Assembly (NCBI GenBank): GCA_027484825.1
Contig: JAIXSE010000021.1
Span: forward strand, 496,001-560,000
DNA length: 64,000 bases
Source of the DNA: Rubrivivax sp.
Lineage (GTDB): Bacteria; Pseudomonadota; Gammaproteobacteria; Burkholderiales; Burkholderiaceae_C
Direction of reading: 5' to 3'
The position numbers and the translations under genes are program-made. The notes beneath the pieces are model-generated. The model had not been told where the DNA came from and did no database searches. It worked only from the letters and a program-made list of their open reading frames with translations. Below, in pieces: positions 1 to 8,352 of the stretch. The first letter of the stretch is position 1, and each line of letters starts with the position of its first letter.

Positions 1-1025
1 GCCTGCACCGCCGCCCCCTGGGCGATGGCCTGGTCCGGGTCGATGGTGCGCAGCGGCAGACGCTGGAACAGCCGGGTGATCATCTGGCGGATCATCGGCA
101 TGCGGGTGGCGCCGCCCACCAGCACCACTTCGTCCAGCGAGGCGGGCTGCAGCTGGGCATCGTGCAGCGCGCGCTCAATCGGGCGGCGCAGGCGATGCAG
201 CAGTTCCGCGCTGGCTTTCTCGAAGGCGTCCCGGGTGATGTCGGCGCTCAGGGCCCGGTTGTCCAGCACCAGCTGCATGCGGGTGGACTCGCGGTCGGAG
301 AGCTCGCGCTTGGCCAGTTCGGCCGCGCGCCACCAATGGGTGCTGCGGGAGAGCTGTTCACGCGTGGCGCTGGTGATGTCCGGGCAGGCATCGCAGAACA
401 GCTGGCCCATCACCTGGGCGAAGTCTTCACCGCCCAGGCGCATGTCCCCGGCGCTGGCGCGAACTTCGACCACACCTTCAAAATACTCCAGCACCGACAC
501 GTCGAAGGTGCCGCCGCCCAGGTCGAACACCAGGAAGGTGCTGTTGTTCTGGCGCTCCTGCAGCCCGTAGGCCAGACCGGCCGCCGTTGGCTCATTCAGC
601 AGCCGCTCGACCTTCAGCCCGGCCAGTTGCCCGGCCATGCGGGTGGCGCGGCGCTGCGCATCATTGAAGTAGGCCGGGACGGTGATCACGGCTTCGGTGA
701 CCGTCTCGCCCAGGAAGGCCTCGGCGTCCGCCTTCAGCGACTGCAACACCAGGGCCGACAGCTCTTCCGGGCGGAATTCCCGCTTGCCCAGGCGCAGACG
801 GCGGTCGGTGCCCATGAAGCGCTTGAAGGCCTGGGCGGCCATGTCGGGATGGGTGGCGGCGCGCTCGCGGGCGGCCAGGCCCACGATGAGCTGCCCTTGA
901 TCGTCCAGCGCCACCGCGGAGGGCGTGGAGAAGTCGCCGTGGGCGTTGCGGATCAGCTGCGGTGCGCCGTCCTTGAACACACCCACCAGGCTGTTGGTGG
1001 TGCCGAGATCGATGCCGACGATCAT
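1..1025 (-). CDS. hscC: HscC-type Hsp70 chaperone (C-terminus outside window)
   Basis: Cytoplasmic ATP-dependent chaperone of the Hsp70/DnaK superfamily. About 341 residues are visible, covering most of the ATPase domain. The N-terminus reads MIVGIDLGTTNSLVG (phosphate 1 motif); further on are LNEPTAAGLAYGL (connect motif) and DLGGGTFDVSVLE (phosphate 2 motif), then the VVLVGGATRMP adenosine motif. The start at the first residue of MIVGID and the short N-terminus fit the HscC subfamily better than DnaK. The substrate-binding domain lies beyond the left edge. The next gene to the right is divergent. HscC assignment is from family resemblance; another DnaK-like paralogue cannot be excluded. Confidence 0.85.
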   Translation of the reverse strand, partial: MIVGIDLGTTNSLVGVFKDGAPQLIRNAHGDFSTPSAVALDDQGQLIVGLAARERAATHPDMAAQAFKRFMGTDRRLRLGKREFRPEELSALVLQSLKADAEAFLGETVTEAVITVPAYFNDAQRRATRMAGQLAGLKVERLLNEPTAAGLAYGLQERQNNSTFLVFDLGGGTFDVSVLEYFEGVVEVRASAGDMRLGGEDFAQVMGQLFCDACPDITSATREQLSRSTHWWRAAELAKRELSDRESTRMQLVLDNRALSADITRDAFEKASAELLHRLRRPIERALHDAQLQPASLDEVVLVGGATRMPMIRQMITRLFQRLPLRTIDPDQAIAQGAAVQ

Positions 1026-1313
1026 GAATCCGTTCCCTCTGCTGTCTTTATTTGAATCGCGCGGGAGGATATCACCGGGGCGCCAGCGATCCGGTGTGCG
1101 CACGAAGGGTCGGCCAAAAGGGGGGTGTTGCAGAGAGGAGTCCGTGAGGATTTCGCCACGGTTGGCAGCGGCGCGAGAGGGCCGAACGCGGATCGCCCGT
1201 CGGCGGGGCATTCGATCTCCCTACGCACGCTCGGGCGGGGCGGCCTGCTAACGTCGGGCCGTTTTGCCCGAAGCGGGCCGTTCATCACCAAAGGTACCAA
1301 GGAGACAGGCCCC

Positions 1314-2792
1314 ATGAGCCTCGCAGACATTGAACTGCTCGTCATTGCGCTGATCAGCGTGCTGGGCCTGGTCGGCCTGATTGTCCTGAAACCGCGCCTG
1401 CATCCGCTGGTGGCGCTGCTGCTGGTGTCAGTGGCTGTGGGCCTGGCCACCAGCATGCCGCTGAACAAGCTGGCTTCGGCGATTTCAGGCGGCGCCGGGA
1501 AGACGCTGGGGGCGGTGGGTCTGGTGGTGGCGCTGGGCGCGATGCTGGGCAAGTTGCTGGCGGAGTCCGGCGTCACGACCCGTATCGCCGATGCCATTGT
1601 GAGCCGGTCCTCCTACCGCATGCTGCCCTGGGCGATGGCGGGGGTGGCGTTCATCATCGGCATTCCGATGTTCTTCGAGGTGGGACTGGTGGTGCTGCTG
1701 CCGCTGATCTTCGGCGTGGCCCGCAAGCTGGAGACCGGGCGCCAGGGCAGCGGCTCCGCCTATGTGTATGTGGCGGTGCCGGTGATCGCGGCGCTGGCGG
1801 CGATGCATGGCATGGTGCCGCCGCATCCCGGTCCGCTGACGGCGATTGCCACGCTCAAGACCAGCGTCGGCGCCACCATGATCTATGGCTTTGTGGCGGC
1901 CATTCCGGCCATCATCCTGGGTGGTCCGCTATATGCCGCCTTCATTGCGCCGCGCATGAAGGCGCGTCCGGATGACGCGATGATTCATCAATATGTGCCG
2001 CACGACGGAGAAGGCGGGGAGGATGCCGGACTCGATGCCGGGAAGTCCCAGGCGGCCAAGAGCGCCACTCGTCCTGGCGCGGAGGGCAGCGCGAATGTCG
2101 GCACGAGCGGCACTGGCGAAGGCGTTGGCGTTGGCGTCGGTGTGGGCGTCCTGTGCGCCTTGCTGCCGGCCCTGCTGATGCTGTTCCATGCCGTGGCCGA
2201 AGTCCTGCTGGACAAGACCTCGGGCCTGCTTCACATCGCGGCCTTTGTCGGCAATCCGGTGGTGGCCATGCTGCTGGGCCTGCTGTTTGCGATGGTGATG
2301 TTGCGGTCCGGCGATCCCGACTCCGTGCGCAAGTCGCTGAGCGCCAGCGTGAAGCCCATCAGCAACGTGCTGCTGATCATCGCCGGCGGCGGTGCCTTCC
2401 AGCAGGTGCTCACCGACGCCCATGTGGGCGACGCGATTGTCCACATGAGCCATCAGCTGGCGGTGTCGCCGTTGGTGCTGGGCTGGCTCATCTCGATGCT
2501 GCTGTCGGTCTCCACCGGGTCGGCCACCGTCGGCATCGTGGGGGCGGCGGGGCTGCTGGCACCGCTGGCGGTGTCCGGCGAGGCGATCAATCAGCCTTTG
2601 CTGGCGCTGTCCATCGGCTGCGGCTCGCTGTTCTTCAACTATGCCAACCATGCCGGCTTCTGGCTGGTGAAGGAGTCCTTCGGCATGACGATGGGCGAGG
2701 CCACCCAGACCATCTCGGTGGTGCAGTCCATCGTCTCGCTGGTAGGGCTGGGCATGGTGCTGATCTTGAACCTGCTTCCGCCGCTGGCCTAG
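1314..2792 (+). CDS. GntP-family gluconate/sugar-acid:H+ permease
   Basis: Inner-membrane secondary transporter of the GntP family, which imports gluconate or related sugar acids with protons; 492 residues, close to the usual 440-450 plus an insert. It is almost wholly hydrophobic, with family-typical stretches MFFEVGLVVLLPLIFG (around residue 120) and HGMVPPHPGP (around 167). The start was chosen at 1314 because AAGGAG lies just upstream; an in-frame upstream extension lacks membrane character. The central cytoplasmic loop (about residues 230-275) is an odd low-complexity insert rich in Gly, Ala and Ser that ends in a GVGVGVGV run. The stop codon overlaps the stop of the convergent RidA gene. 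The exact substrate is not determinable. Confidence 0.88.
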   Translation: MSLADIELLVIALISVLGLVGLIVLKPRLHPLVALLLVSVAVGLATSMPLNKLASAISGGAGKTLGAVGLVVALGAMLGKLLAESGVTTRIADAIVSRSSYRMLPWAMAGVAFIIGIPMFFEVGLVVLLPLIFGVARKLETGRQGSGSAYVYVAVPVIAALAAMHGMVPPHPGPLTAIATLKTSVGATMIYGFVAAIPAIILGGPLYAAFIAPRMKARPDDAMIHQYVPHDGEGGEDAGLDAGKSQAAKSATRPGAEGSANVGTSGTGEGVGVGVGVGVLCALLPALLMLFHAVAEVLLDKTSGLLHIAAFVGNPVVAMLLGLLFAMVMLRSGDPDSVRKSLSASVKPISNVLLIIAGGGAFQQVLTDAHVGDAIVHMSHQLAVSPLVLGWLISMLLSVSTGSATVGIVGAAGLLAPLAVSGEAINQPLLALSIGCGSLFFNYANHAGFWLVKESFGMTMGEATQTISVVQSIVSLVGLGMVLILNLLPPLA

Positions 2793-3199
2793 GGACGGCG
2801 GTTCTGATCCTGGTCGGGCAGTCTGGCAATGACCTTGATCTCGAACTGGAAGCCATACAGCCAGGTCACGCCCACGCCGGTCAGCGTGGGATGCGGCGCC
2901 TCGCCCCAGTGGGACATCACCACGGGCCAGACCCGTTCAAAAATGGCCTCCGGATTCACCATGAACACGGTCACGTCGACCACGTCCTCAAAGCGGCAGC
3001 CGGCTTCCGACAGGATGGCATTCAGATTGGCGAAGGCCAGATGCACCTGCGCCTCCAGGTCGGCCTCTGGCGCGCCATCCGGCAGGCTGCCGACCTGGCC
3101 GGAGACAAACAGAAAACCATTGGAGCGAATGGCCGGGGAATAGCGGTTGCGCTCATACAGCGCTTGGCGGCCGGCGGGGAAAACGACATCGCGTGTCAT
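2789..3199 (-). CDS. RidA/YjgF-family protein
   Basis: Member of the Rid family; true RidA hydrolyses reactive enamine/imine intermediates in the cytoplasm. The product has 136 residues, the usual size. Family-like segments include YSPAIRSNGFLFVSGQVG near residue 20 and an alternating beta/alpha pattern ending in EIKVIARLP. The canonical late Arg of RidA (R-x-x-V/I-E) is not evident, so this may be a Rid1-7 subgroup member rather than RidA itself. An AAAGGA Shine-Dalgarno sits 8 bases before the start. The gene is divergent from the adjacent LysR regulator, which probably controls it. Confidence 0.85.
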   Translation of the reverse strand: MTRDVVFPAGRQALYERNRYSPAIRSNGFLFVSGQVGSLPDGAPEADLEAQVHLAFANLNAILSEAGCRFEDVVDVTVFMVNPEAIFERVWPVVMSHWGEAPHPTLTGVGVTWLYGFQFEIKVIARLPDQDQNRRP

Positions 3200-3323
3200 G
3201 CAGCAATTCCTTTGTAGTGGAAGGGATCCAGGTCCGGCGTCCACTGTAGGAATTTGCTGCTTCGGAATAAACGGCTCTACCGCACAATCACTGTTTGGAC
3301 TCGCCAAACAATGGAGTGCGGAC

Positions 3324-4229
3324 TTGGATCGTTTTGACACGCTGAAGACCTTTGTGCGTGTGGTCGAGGCGGGCAGCTTCACCCGCGCCGCCGACACGCT
3401 GCAACTCAGCAAGACCACTGTCACGCAGCAAGTTCAGCAACTGGAGGCGCACCTGCGGGTGCGGCTGCTCAATCGCACCACCCGTCAGGTCAAGGTGACG
3501 GCCGAAGGGGCGGCCTATTACGACCGCGCTGTCCGTCTGCTGGCCGACCTGGAGGAGGCGGATGGGAGTGTGCGCACGGCCTCGTCGGCCCCGCGGGGCC
3601 TGCTTCGGGTGGATGTGCCCAGTCCGTTTGCCTTGAAGGTGCTGGTGCCGGCCTTGCCGGCATTCCATGCACGGTATCCGGACCTGCGGCTGGAGCTGGG
3701 GGTCAGCGACCGGGCCGTGGACGTGATCGGTGACAACGTCGACTGCGTGGTGCGCGGCGGCCGCCTGGAGGACTCGACACTGGTGGCCCGCCGCATCGGC
3801 GATCTTTCACTGGGGATTTACGCCGCCCCGCGTTATCTTGATCTGGCGGGCACGCCGACCGACCCGCGGGAGCTGGAACACTCGCATCACCGGGTGGTGG
3901 GCTTCCTGAGTTCCCGCACCGGGCGTGTCCTGCCCCTGGTCTTGCAGCAGGGCGGCACGCGGATGGAGATCCAGGGCCGCCATGCGGTGGCGCTGGATGA
4001 CGGCAATGCCTATCTCGGCGCCGGCGTGGCAGGCATGGGGGTGCTGTGGCTGCCGACCTACCTGGCGGCCGAACCGCTGGCGCGCGGCGAGCTGGTGCCG
4101 CTATTCGAGGACTGGACCTGCGAGCCGATGCCGATGTGGGTCGCCTTTGCGCCGCACCGGCACCGCAGTGCCAAACTCCAGGCCTTCCTCGACTGGGTGG
4201 ATGGGCTGATGAAGGATCTGCCCTGCTGA
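3324..4229 (+). CDS. LysR-family transcriptional regulator
   Basis: DNA-binding regulator of 301 residues. The N-terminal winged helix-turn-helix covers about residues 1-60 (FVRVVEAGSFTRAADTL, then a recognition helix SKTTVTQQVQQLE). A LysR substrate-binding domain follows, of the type in DUF-like regulators acting on oxidoreductase genes. I chose the TTG start at 3324 because it gives the standard MDRFDTLKTF opening and has GGAG eight bases upstream; an upstream in-frame start adds an unlike, Cys-rich tail. It is divergent from the RidA-like gene with a 124-base spacer, the usual arrangement for a LysR regulator and its target. Confidence 0.85.
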   Translation: MDRFDTLKTFVRVVEAGSFTRAADTLQLSKTTVTQQVQQLEAHLRVRLLNRTTRQVKVTAEGAAYYDRAVRLLADLEEADGSVRTASSAPRGLLRVDVPSPFALKVLVPALPAFHARYPDLRLELGVSDRAVDVIGDNVDCVVRGGRLEDSTLVARRIGDLSLGIYAAPRYLDLAGTPTDPRELEHSHHRVVGFLSSRTGRVLPLVLQQGGTRMEIQGRHAVALDDGNAYLGAGVAGMGVLWLPTYLAAEPLARGELVPLFEDWTCEPMPMWVAFAPHRHRSAKLQAFLDWVDGLMKDLPC

Positions 4230-4335
4230 CAGGTTCGTGACGAGGCTGCAGCAGAATCGGCGGACGGGTGACGAGTGACGGGTGGCCGAATGGATTGCTG
4301 CAGCCGCTCCGCCGCTGTCATCGCCCATCGTCATT

Positions 4336-4369
4336 GCCACCGCCACCGCCACCGCCACCGCCACCGCCA
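4336..4369 (+). repeat. GCCACC hexanucleotide tandem repeat in cupin leader
   Basis: Five full GCCACC copies plus a partial one, immediately upstream of the AAAGGA Shine-Dalgarno of the cupin gene. The array length is a multiple of three and the upstream frame stays open across it, so if translation began at 4282 it would encode an Ala-Thr run. Confidence 0.9.
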
Positions 4370-4380
4370 AAGGACCCGCC

Positions 4381-4884
4381 ATGCCCAAGCCTTTTGTGAA
4401 TCTCGCGGATGTCGCATTCACGGACATTGAAGAGAACGGCTACTACACCTCCCGGCGCGCACAGTTCAGCGCCGACATCGGCGCCAGGAAGCTCGGCTAC
4501 AACCTCACCGAGCTGCCGCCGGGAAAGGCGCAATGCCCCTTCCATGCCCACCGGGCCGAAGAAGAGATGTTCCTGATCCTGGAGGGGGAGGGGGAACTGC
4601 GCTATGGGGACCAGCGCTACAAAATCCGTCCGCATGACGTCATTGCCTGCCCCACTGGGGACCGGTCCACGGCGCATCAGATCATCAACACCGGCAGCAC
4701 GACGATGCGTTATCTGTCGCTGTCCACCCTGGCGGAGATCGAGGTCTGCGAATACCCCGACTCGGACAAGATCGGCGTGCATGCGGACCTTCCGGCGCCC
4801 GGTCTGCACAAGATGTTCCGCGCCGGCACCACCGTCGAATACTACGACGGCGAAAGCACCCAACCCCCATCCCCCCGCGACTGA
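4381..4884 (+). CDS. Cupin-domain protein
   Basis: Small cupin of 167 residues with a single conserved barrel at about residues 40-115. The metal-binding first motif is visible as PFHAHRAEEEMFLILEGEGE (two His and a Glu), followed by the second motif around DVIACPTGDRSTAHQIIN. Proteins of this type bind a divalent metal and act as isomerases, dioxygenases or sugar-binding proteins; the reaction here cannot be read. The start at 4381 follows AAAGGA by six bases. A further in-frame upstream start at 4282 would add an Ala-Thr repeat segment encoded by the hexanucleotide array and is judged less likely. It stands alone between the LysR gene and the DUF6345-like unit. Confidence 0.8.
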   Translation: MPKPFVNLADVAFTDIEENGYYTSRRAQFSADIGARKLGYNLTELPPGKAQCPFHAHRAEEEMFLILEGEGELRYGDQRYKIRPHDVIACPTGDRSTAHQIINTGSTTMRYLSLSTLAEIEVCEYPDSDKIGVHADLPAPGLHKMFRAGTTVEYYDGESTQPPSPRD

Positions 4885-5026
4885 AGGCCCCTAACTTCGT
4901 CCCCCTAGCTTCTGCGCCTGCCCGGCGCCCGCGTCCTCTGCCTTGTGGATGGCCCGTGGCAAAGCGCAGGCGCATCGTTGCGCCTCGTTAGCACGGCCAC
5001 CGCGCCGGTTGTGAAGGAGTAGTGCA

Positions 5027-5701
5027 ATGGGCAGTATCGGGATCGAGTGGGTTCGCCAGTACCACGGTCTGGCATCCAACCTCAGCAACACCCGGCCGCA
5101 GGCCGAGGGTTTCTACAACACGCTGAGCGCGACACGGCGCTTTCAGTGGGGCGACGACCTGGCCTGGGACCGGGACTTCGAACAGCAGGGGGTCGGCAGT
5201 CCGTCCTCGGGGACCGACACCCTCTGGGCCGACAACGTCGACATGGTCTTCTTCTCCGGCCACGGCGCCCCGGGCGGCTTCATGTTCGGTGTGAAGATCG
5301 ACGACGCGAAGGCCCGTCCCTCGGAGATCCGCTGGGGCGACCAGGACCTCGAATTCATCGCGCTCGACGCCTGCAATGTGCTGGCCGCCGACGGCGTGTT
5401 TGGCCGCTGGGGGTGGCCGGTGTTCAAGGGCCTGCATTACATCCTCGGCTTCCACACGACGACGTCGGATGAAGCGGACCGCGGACGATTGCTGGCGCAA
5501 TACCTGAATGCGGGCGAGACCATGCGCCGCGCCTGGATCAAGGCCTGCCAGGACACCGAAGCGTCCGACACCGAGTGGGCCTATCTGCGTGCCGATGCCG
5601 CCGGCACCGACACCTACAACGACCATTGGTGGGGCAAGGGCAGCGTCTCGTCCGATCCCGTCAATCCGACGGTCCTGTTCTATGCACGCGGCGCCTGCTG
5701 A
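5027..5701 (+). CDS. DUF6345-like predicted caspase-fold protein
   Basis: Protein of 224 residues with no signal peptide. It carries FFSGHGAPGGF with His79 and IALDACNVL with Cys116, spaced about 37 residues apart, each at the end of a hydrophobic strand. This matches the His-Cys dyad layout of clan CD peptidases (caspases, gingipains), and the overall sequence resembles the DUF6345 group. A catalytic cysteine peptidase role is inferred; no substrate is indicated. GAAGGAG lies upstream of the ATG. The following gene starts 17 bases after the stop and is probably co-transcribed. The later part is rich in Trp and Asp. Confidence 0.65.
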   Translation: MGSIGIEWVRQYHGLASNLSNTRPQAEGFYNTLSATRRFQWGDDLAWDRDFEQQGVGSPSSGTDTLWADNVDMVFFSGHGAPGGFMFGVKIDDAKARPSEIRWGDQDLEFIALDACNVLAADGVFGRWGWPVFKGLHYILGFHTTTSDEADRGRLLAQYLNAGETMRRAWIKACQDTEASDTEWAYLRADAAGTDTYNDHWWGKGSVSSDPVNPTVLFYARGAC

Positions 5702-5717
5702 GGCGATGGAGAGCACC

Positions 5718-6566
5718 ATGACAGTCAAGATGCAATGCCCCGAACTCCCGCATGGGCCCACGGAACTTCCGCTGTATGCCGTATTGCCGCCCGCCTGGAA
5801 CACCGACCAGGTGGCCCGGCTGGCGGCGCGGTTTGACCTGAAGGGCGAGGTCAACGATGCCGGACTTTGGTGGGTCTGTCGCAATGACACCCGGATGCTG
5901 GAGGTCTATCAGGCCAGTCATTCGCTGCGACTGGACCGTCTCGATGCGGATGGGGAAGGGCGCGGACTGTCCAAGGACGCACCGGACCGGGAACGGGCGC
6001 TGGCAACGGCCGAGCGGGTGATGCGCATGATCGGGGAGGAACATGCCAAGGCTGCGGTGCACAGCGTCACGGAGCTGGAGCTGCGGCGCGCGGTGCGTGG
6101 GCAGTCCGACGATGAGCGTCAGGTGGTGGGCCTGCAGGTCAACTACCGGTATGCCCTGGATAACCTGCCGTTGGTGGGCCCGGGCGCCAAGGCGCAGGTC
6201 ACCGTGGGGGCGGACGGCGAGATGATGCAGGCCTACCGCTTTGCGCGAGCCGTGGAGCGCATCGAGAGCCGGGCCGCCGTGCCTGCCGATGAAGTGCTGC
6301 ACCGCTTTGCCGCGACCGACATGTTCGCGCAGCTGGACGAGCGGTCCAAGGTGAACATCACCTCGATGGAGCTGGGGCTGCTGTCGGTGCCGCCCACGGA
6401 AGTGCAGAGCGTGCTGGTGCCGGTCTACGTCATCAAGGGGCAGATCAGCACCCGCATGCTGCCGCGATACGACTTCATCCGTTATGTGGCCGCGACAGAC
6501 ATGGCCGATACCGAAGTGAAGCGCCGCCGCTGGCAGCAGACCCGGCCCGCCTTGCTGGCGGCGTAA
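5718..6566 (+). CDS. Hypothetical partner of the caspase-fold protein
   Basis: I do not recognise a family. The product has 282 residues, is soluble-looking, has no signal peptide or membrane segment, and has an alternating strand/helix pattern with a segment NYRYALDNLPLVGPGAKAQV that resembles PepSY or propeptide-like folds. The start at 5718 has GGAG seven bases upstream; an in-frame ATG at 5706 is possible. It directly follows the DUF6345-like gene, so a chaperone, inhibitor or propeptide-like role toward that protein is conceivable but only inferred from the position. Confidence 0.55.
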   Translation: MTVKMQCPELPHGPTELPLYAVLPPAWNTDQVARLAARFDLKGEVNDAGLWWVCRNDTRMLEVYQASHSLRLDRLDADGEGRGLSKDAPDRERALATAERVMRMIGEEHAKAAVHSVTELELRRAVRGQSDDERQVVGLQVNYRYALDNLPLVGPGAKAQVTVGADGEMMQAYRFARAVERIESRAAVPADEVLHRFAATDMFAQLDERSKVNITSMELGLLSVPPTEVQSVLVPVYVIKGQISTRMLPRYDFIRYVAATDMADTEVKRRRWQQTRPALLAA

Positions 6567-6600
6567 GGCCTGCTGCGGGCGAAGGCGCATCGTAAGCTGA

Positions 6601-6625
6601 GCTCAGCTCAGCTCAGCTCAGCTCA
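6601..6625. repeat. GCTCA pentanucleotide tandem repeat
   Basis: Five perfect copies of GCTCA, preceded by one imperfect copy (GCTGA). The array spans the stop codon of the minus-strand esterase gene, whose TGA lies inside the fourth copy. Confidence 0.9.
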
Positions 6626-7622
6626 GCGCCTTCGCCAGCAGCGGCAGGCTCACATCCATGCGGTAGTCGACGGCGGTGTGGTCGTCCGGGAATTCCTCGT
6701 AGACGTGCTGCACGCCCAGCGCGGTCAGGCGCTTGTGCATCCGCCGCGCGCCGTAGACCAGGTTGTATTGATCGACGTCCCCGCAGTCGATGTAGAGCGC
6801 CTTGAGCGCCTTCAACCCGAGGCCGTGCGACTCCACCAGCGTCAGCGGATCCCAGGCGAGCCACTGGTTCCAGCGCTCGGGGATCAGTTCGCAGGTGTCC
6901 AGGGTCACCGGCAGCCGAACCCCATACGGCGCGGACGGGTCCGGGTCGAAGCTCGCGGCCTGGGCCAGCATCATCAGGATGTGGACGTCGCTGTCCTTGA
7001 ACTTCTTGCCATTCCAGAAGCCGTCGACCCAGCGGCCAATGTCCGGCTCCTTGGCCAGCGCCCGCAGCACCGGGACGAATTCGTGCCGGTAGAGCAGCTC
7101 AAAGCCCATGTCGCCGGAATGCACGGCGGCACCGGCCCAGAAGTCCGGATGCAGCAGGGCATGGACCATGGCGCCATAGCCGCCGCTGGACTTGCCGAAG
7201 ATGCCGCGTCGGCCGGTGCCGCCGCAGTCAAACCGGGACTCCACAAAGGGCACGACTTCGTCGCGGAGGAAATCGTCCCAGCGGCCCATCGCGGTGGAGT
7301 TCACATATTGATTACCGCCCAGGCGGGTGAAGCAGTCCGGGAAGGCGACCACGGCGGGCGGCATCTGGCCGGATGCGATCAGGCGGTCCAGCCGCTCCGG
7401 CAGGTTTTCGCCGAAGTTCTTCCAATTGGTGTGGATGGGGCCCCCGGCGGTGAACCCCACCACATCCACCAGCAGCGGCAGACCGCGGCCATCGTGGCCA
7501 TGCGGCAGGTAGACGTCGACCTGGCGGTGGGTGGGAGCGCCGACCCGGTTGCCGGCCAGCACTTCGCTGTTGAGCGTGAGGCGATGCACGGTGCCGGCGG
7601 GGGTGAGGGGGTCTCGTTGCAT
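6618..7622 (-). CDS. Alpha/beta-hydrolase esterase (esterase D/Fes-like)
   Basis: Putative carboxylesterase of 334 residues. The nucleophile elbow GKSSGGYGA sits around residue 170, following the pattern DEVVPFVESRF typical of the esterase (PF00756) family. A candidate charge-relay Asp-His pair is in YIDCGDVDQYN and FPDDHTAVDY near the C-terminus. Family members include esterase D, mycolyltransferases and ferric-enterobactin esterases; with no signal peptide, a cytoplasmic esterase is most likely. The start at 7622 is the first Met of the open frame; the Shine-Dalgarno is weak. The stop lies in the pentanucleotide repeat. It is not visibly in an operon. Confidence 0.8.
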   Translation of the reverse strand: MQRDPLTPAGTVHRLTLNSEVLAGNRVGAPTHRQVDVYLPHGHDGRGLPLLVDVVGFTAGGPIHTNWKNFGENLPERLDRLIASGQMPPAVVAFPDCFTRLGGNQYVNSTAMGRWDDFLRDEVVPFVESRFDCGGTGRRGIFGKSSGGYGAMVHALLHPDFWAGAAVHSGDMGFELLYRHEFVPVLRALAKEPDIGRWVDGFWNGKKFKDSDVHILMMLAQAASFDPDPSAPYGVRLPVTLDTCELIPERWNQWLAWDPLTLVESHGLGLKALKALYIDCGDVDQYNLVYGARRMHKRLTALGVQHVYEEFPDDHTAVDYRMDVSLPLLAKALS

Positions 7623-7745
7623 GTCGATCCAGGGTGGGAGTGGAAGGAGGGAAGACGGAAAGGAGACGGAAGCGGTAGGCGTCGGGGTCGGGCGTGGGGG
7701 CCGATCGGAGAGCCATTGGAGCGTGAGAGACCTCAGGCCGGGGCG

Positions 7746-8132
7746 TCAGCGTCCCGGTGGAGGCTCCCACAATTCGACCTTGCGGCCTTCTGGGTCGATG
7801 ACCCAGCCGAACTTGCCGAACTCGGATTCATCGGTCTTGTCGAGGACTTCGCAGCCCTCTGCGCGCAGGGCCTGCAGCAAGGCGGTCAGGTCCTGCACCC
7901 GGTAGTTGACCATGAAGGGTGGGGCGGACGGCCCGAAGGCCTCTCGGTCTTCGGGCTGGACCGACCAGGCAGTGACGCCCCCGGTGGGCTGGCCGTTCTC
8001 ATCCGCCCACCGAAAACTGGCGCCGCCCCAGGCATCGACCTCGATGCCCAGATGCTGCTGATACCAGGCGCGCAGGGCGACCGGGTCTCTGGCCTGAAAG
8101 AAGATGCCGCCAATGCCGGTGACTCGCTTCAT
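7746..8132 (-). CDS. VOC (glyoxalase/dioxygenase) family protein
   Basis: Single vicinal-oxygen-chelate domain protein of 128 residues. It opens with GIGGIFFQARDPVALRAWY and ends with GKFGWVIDPEGRKVELWEP, the paired beta-alpha-beta-beta-beta halves of the fold, with the late Glu of KVELWEP in the usual metal-ligand position. Such small proteins act as dimers; activity ranges from glyoxalase to resistance proteins and cannot be specified. It lies upstream of the esterase on the same strand with about 120 bases between them, so separate transcription is possible. Confidence 0.85.
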   Translation of the reverse strand: MKRVTGIGGIFFQARDPVALRAWYQQHLGIEVDAWGGASFRWADENGQPTGGVTAWSVQPEDREAFGPSAPPFMVNYRVQDLTALLQALRAEGCEVLDKTDESEFGKFGWVIDPEGRKVELWEPPPGR

Positions 8133-8352
8133 GAGAGGGCTCCATGGGGTCGGTGCCCAAAGAGCTTATCACTCAGGACCGGCTTGGCCGCACGCGAAAC
8201 TCAGCGGTCCCGTTCGGCGCGTTCCGCCTCCAGCGCCCGAGGCGGCTGAGCCTGAAAGCTGTCCGCCCCAAGGCAGGCCATCGCACGCGGTTTGCCCTGA
8301 AGACGGGACCTGTCCCGTGCATCCCCAAGATTCAAGACCCCAGGACCTCTCG

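Noticed and set aside
162-1055. Plus-strand open frame of 297 codons opposite the Hsp70 gene
   Set aside because: It is a reverse-frame shadow of a clearly conserved gene; its product is low complexity (Ala/Gly/Gln/His rich) and has no family features.
6601-6625. Pentanucleotide repeat as a phase-variation switch of the esterase
   Set aside because: The stop codon forms from the first repeat copies read by the gene, so copy-number change should not alter the protein much.
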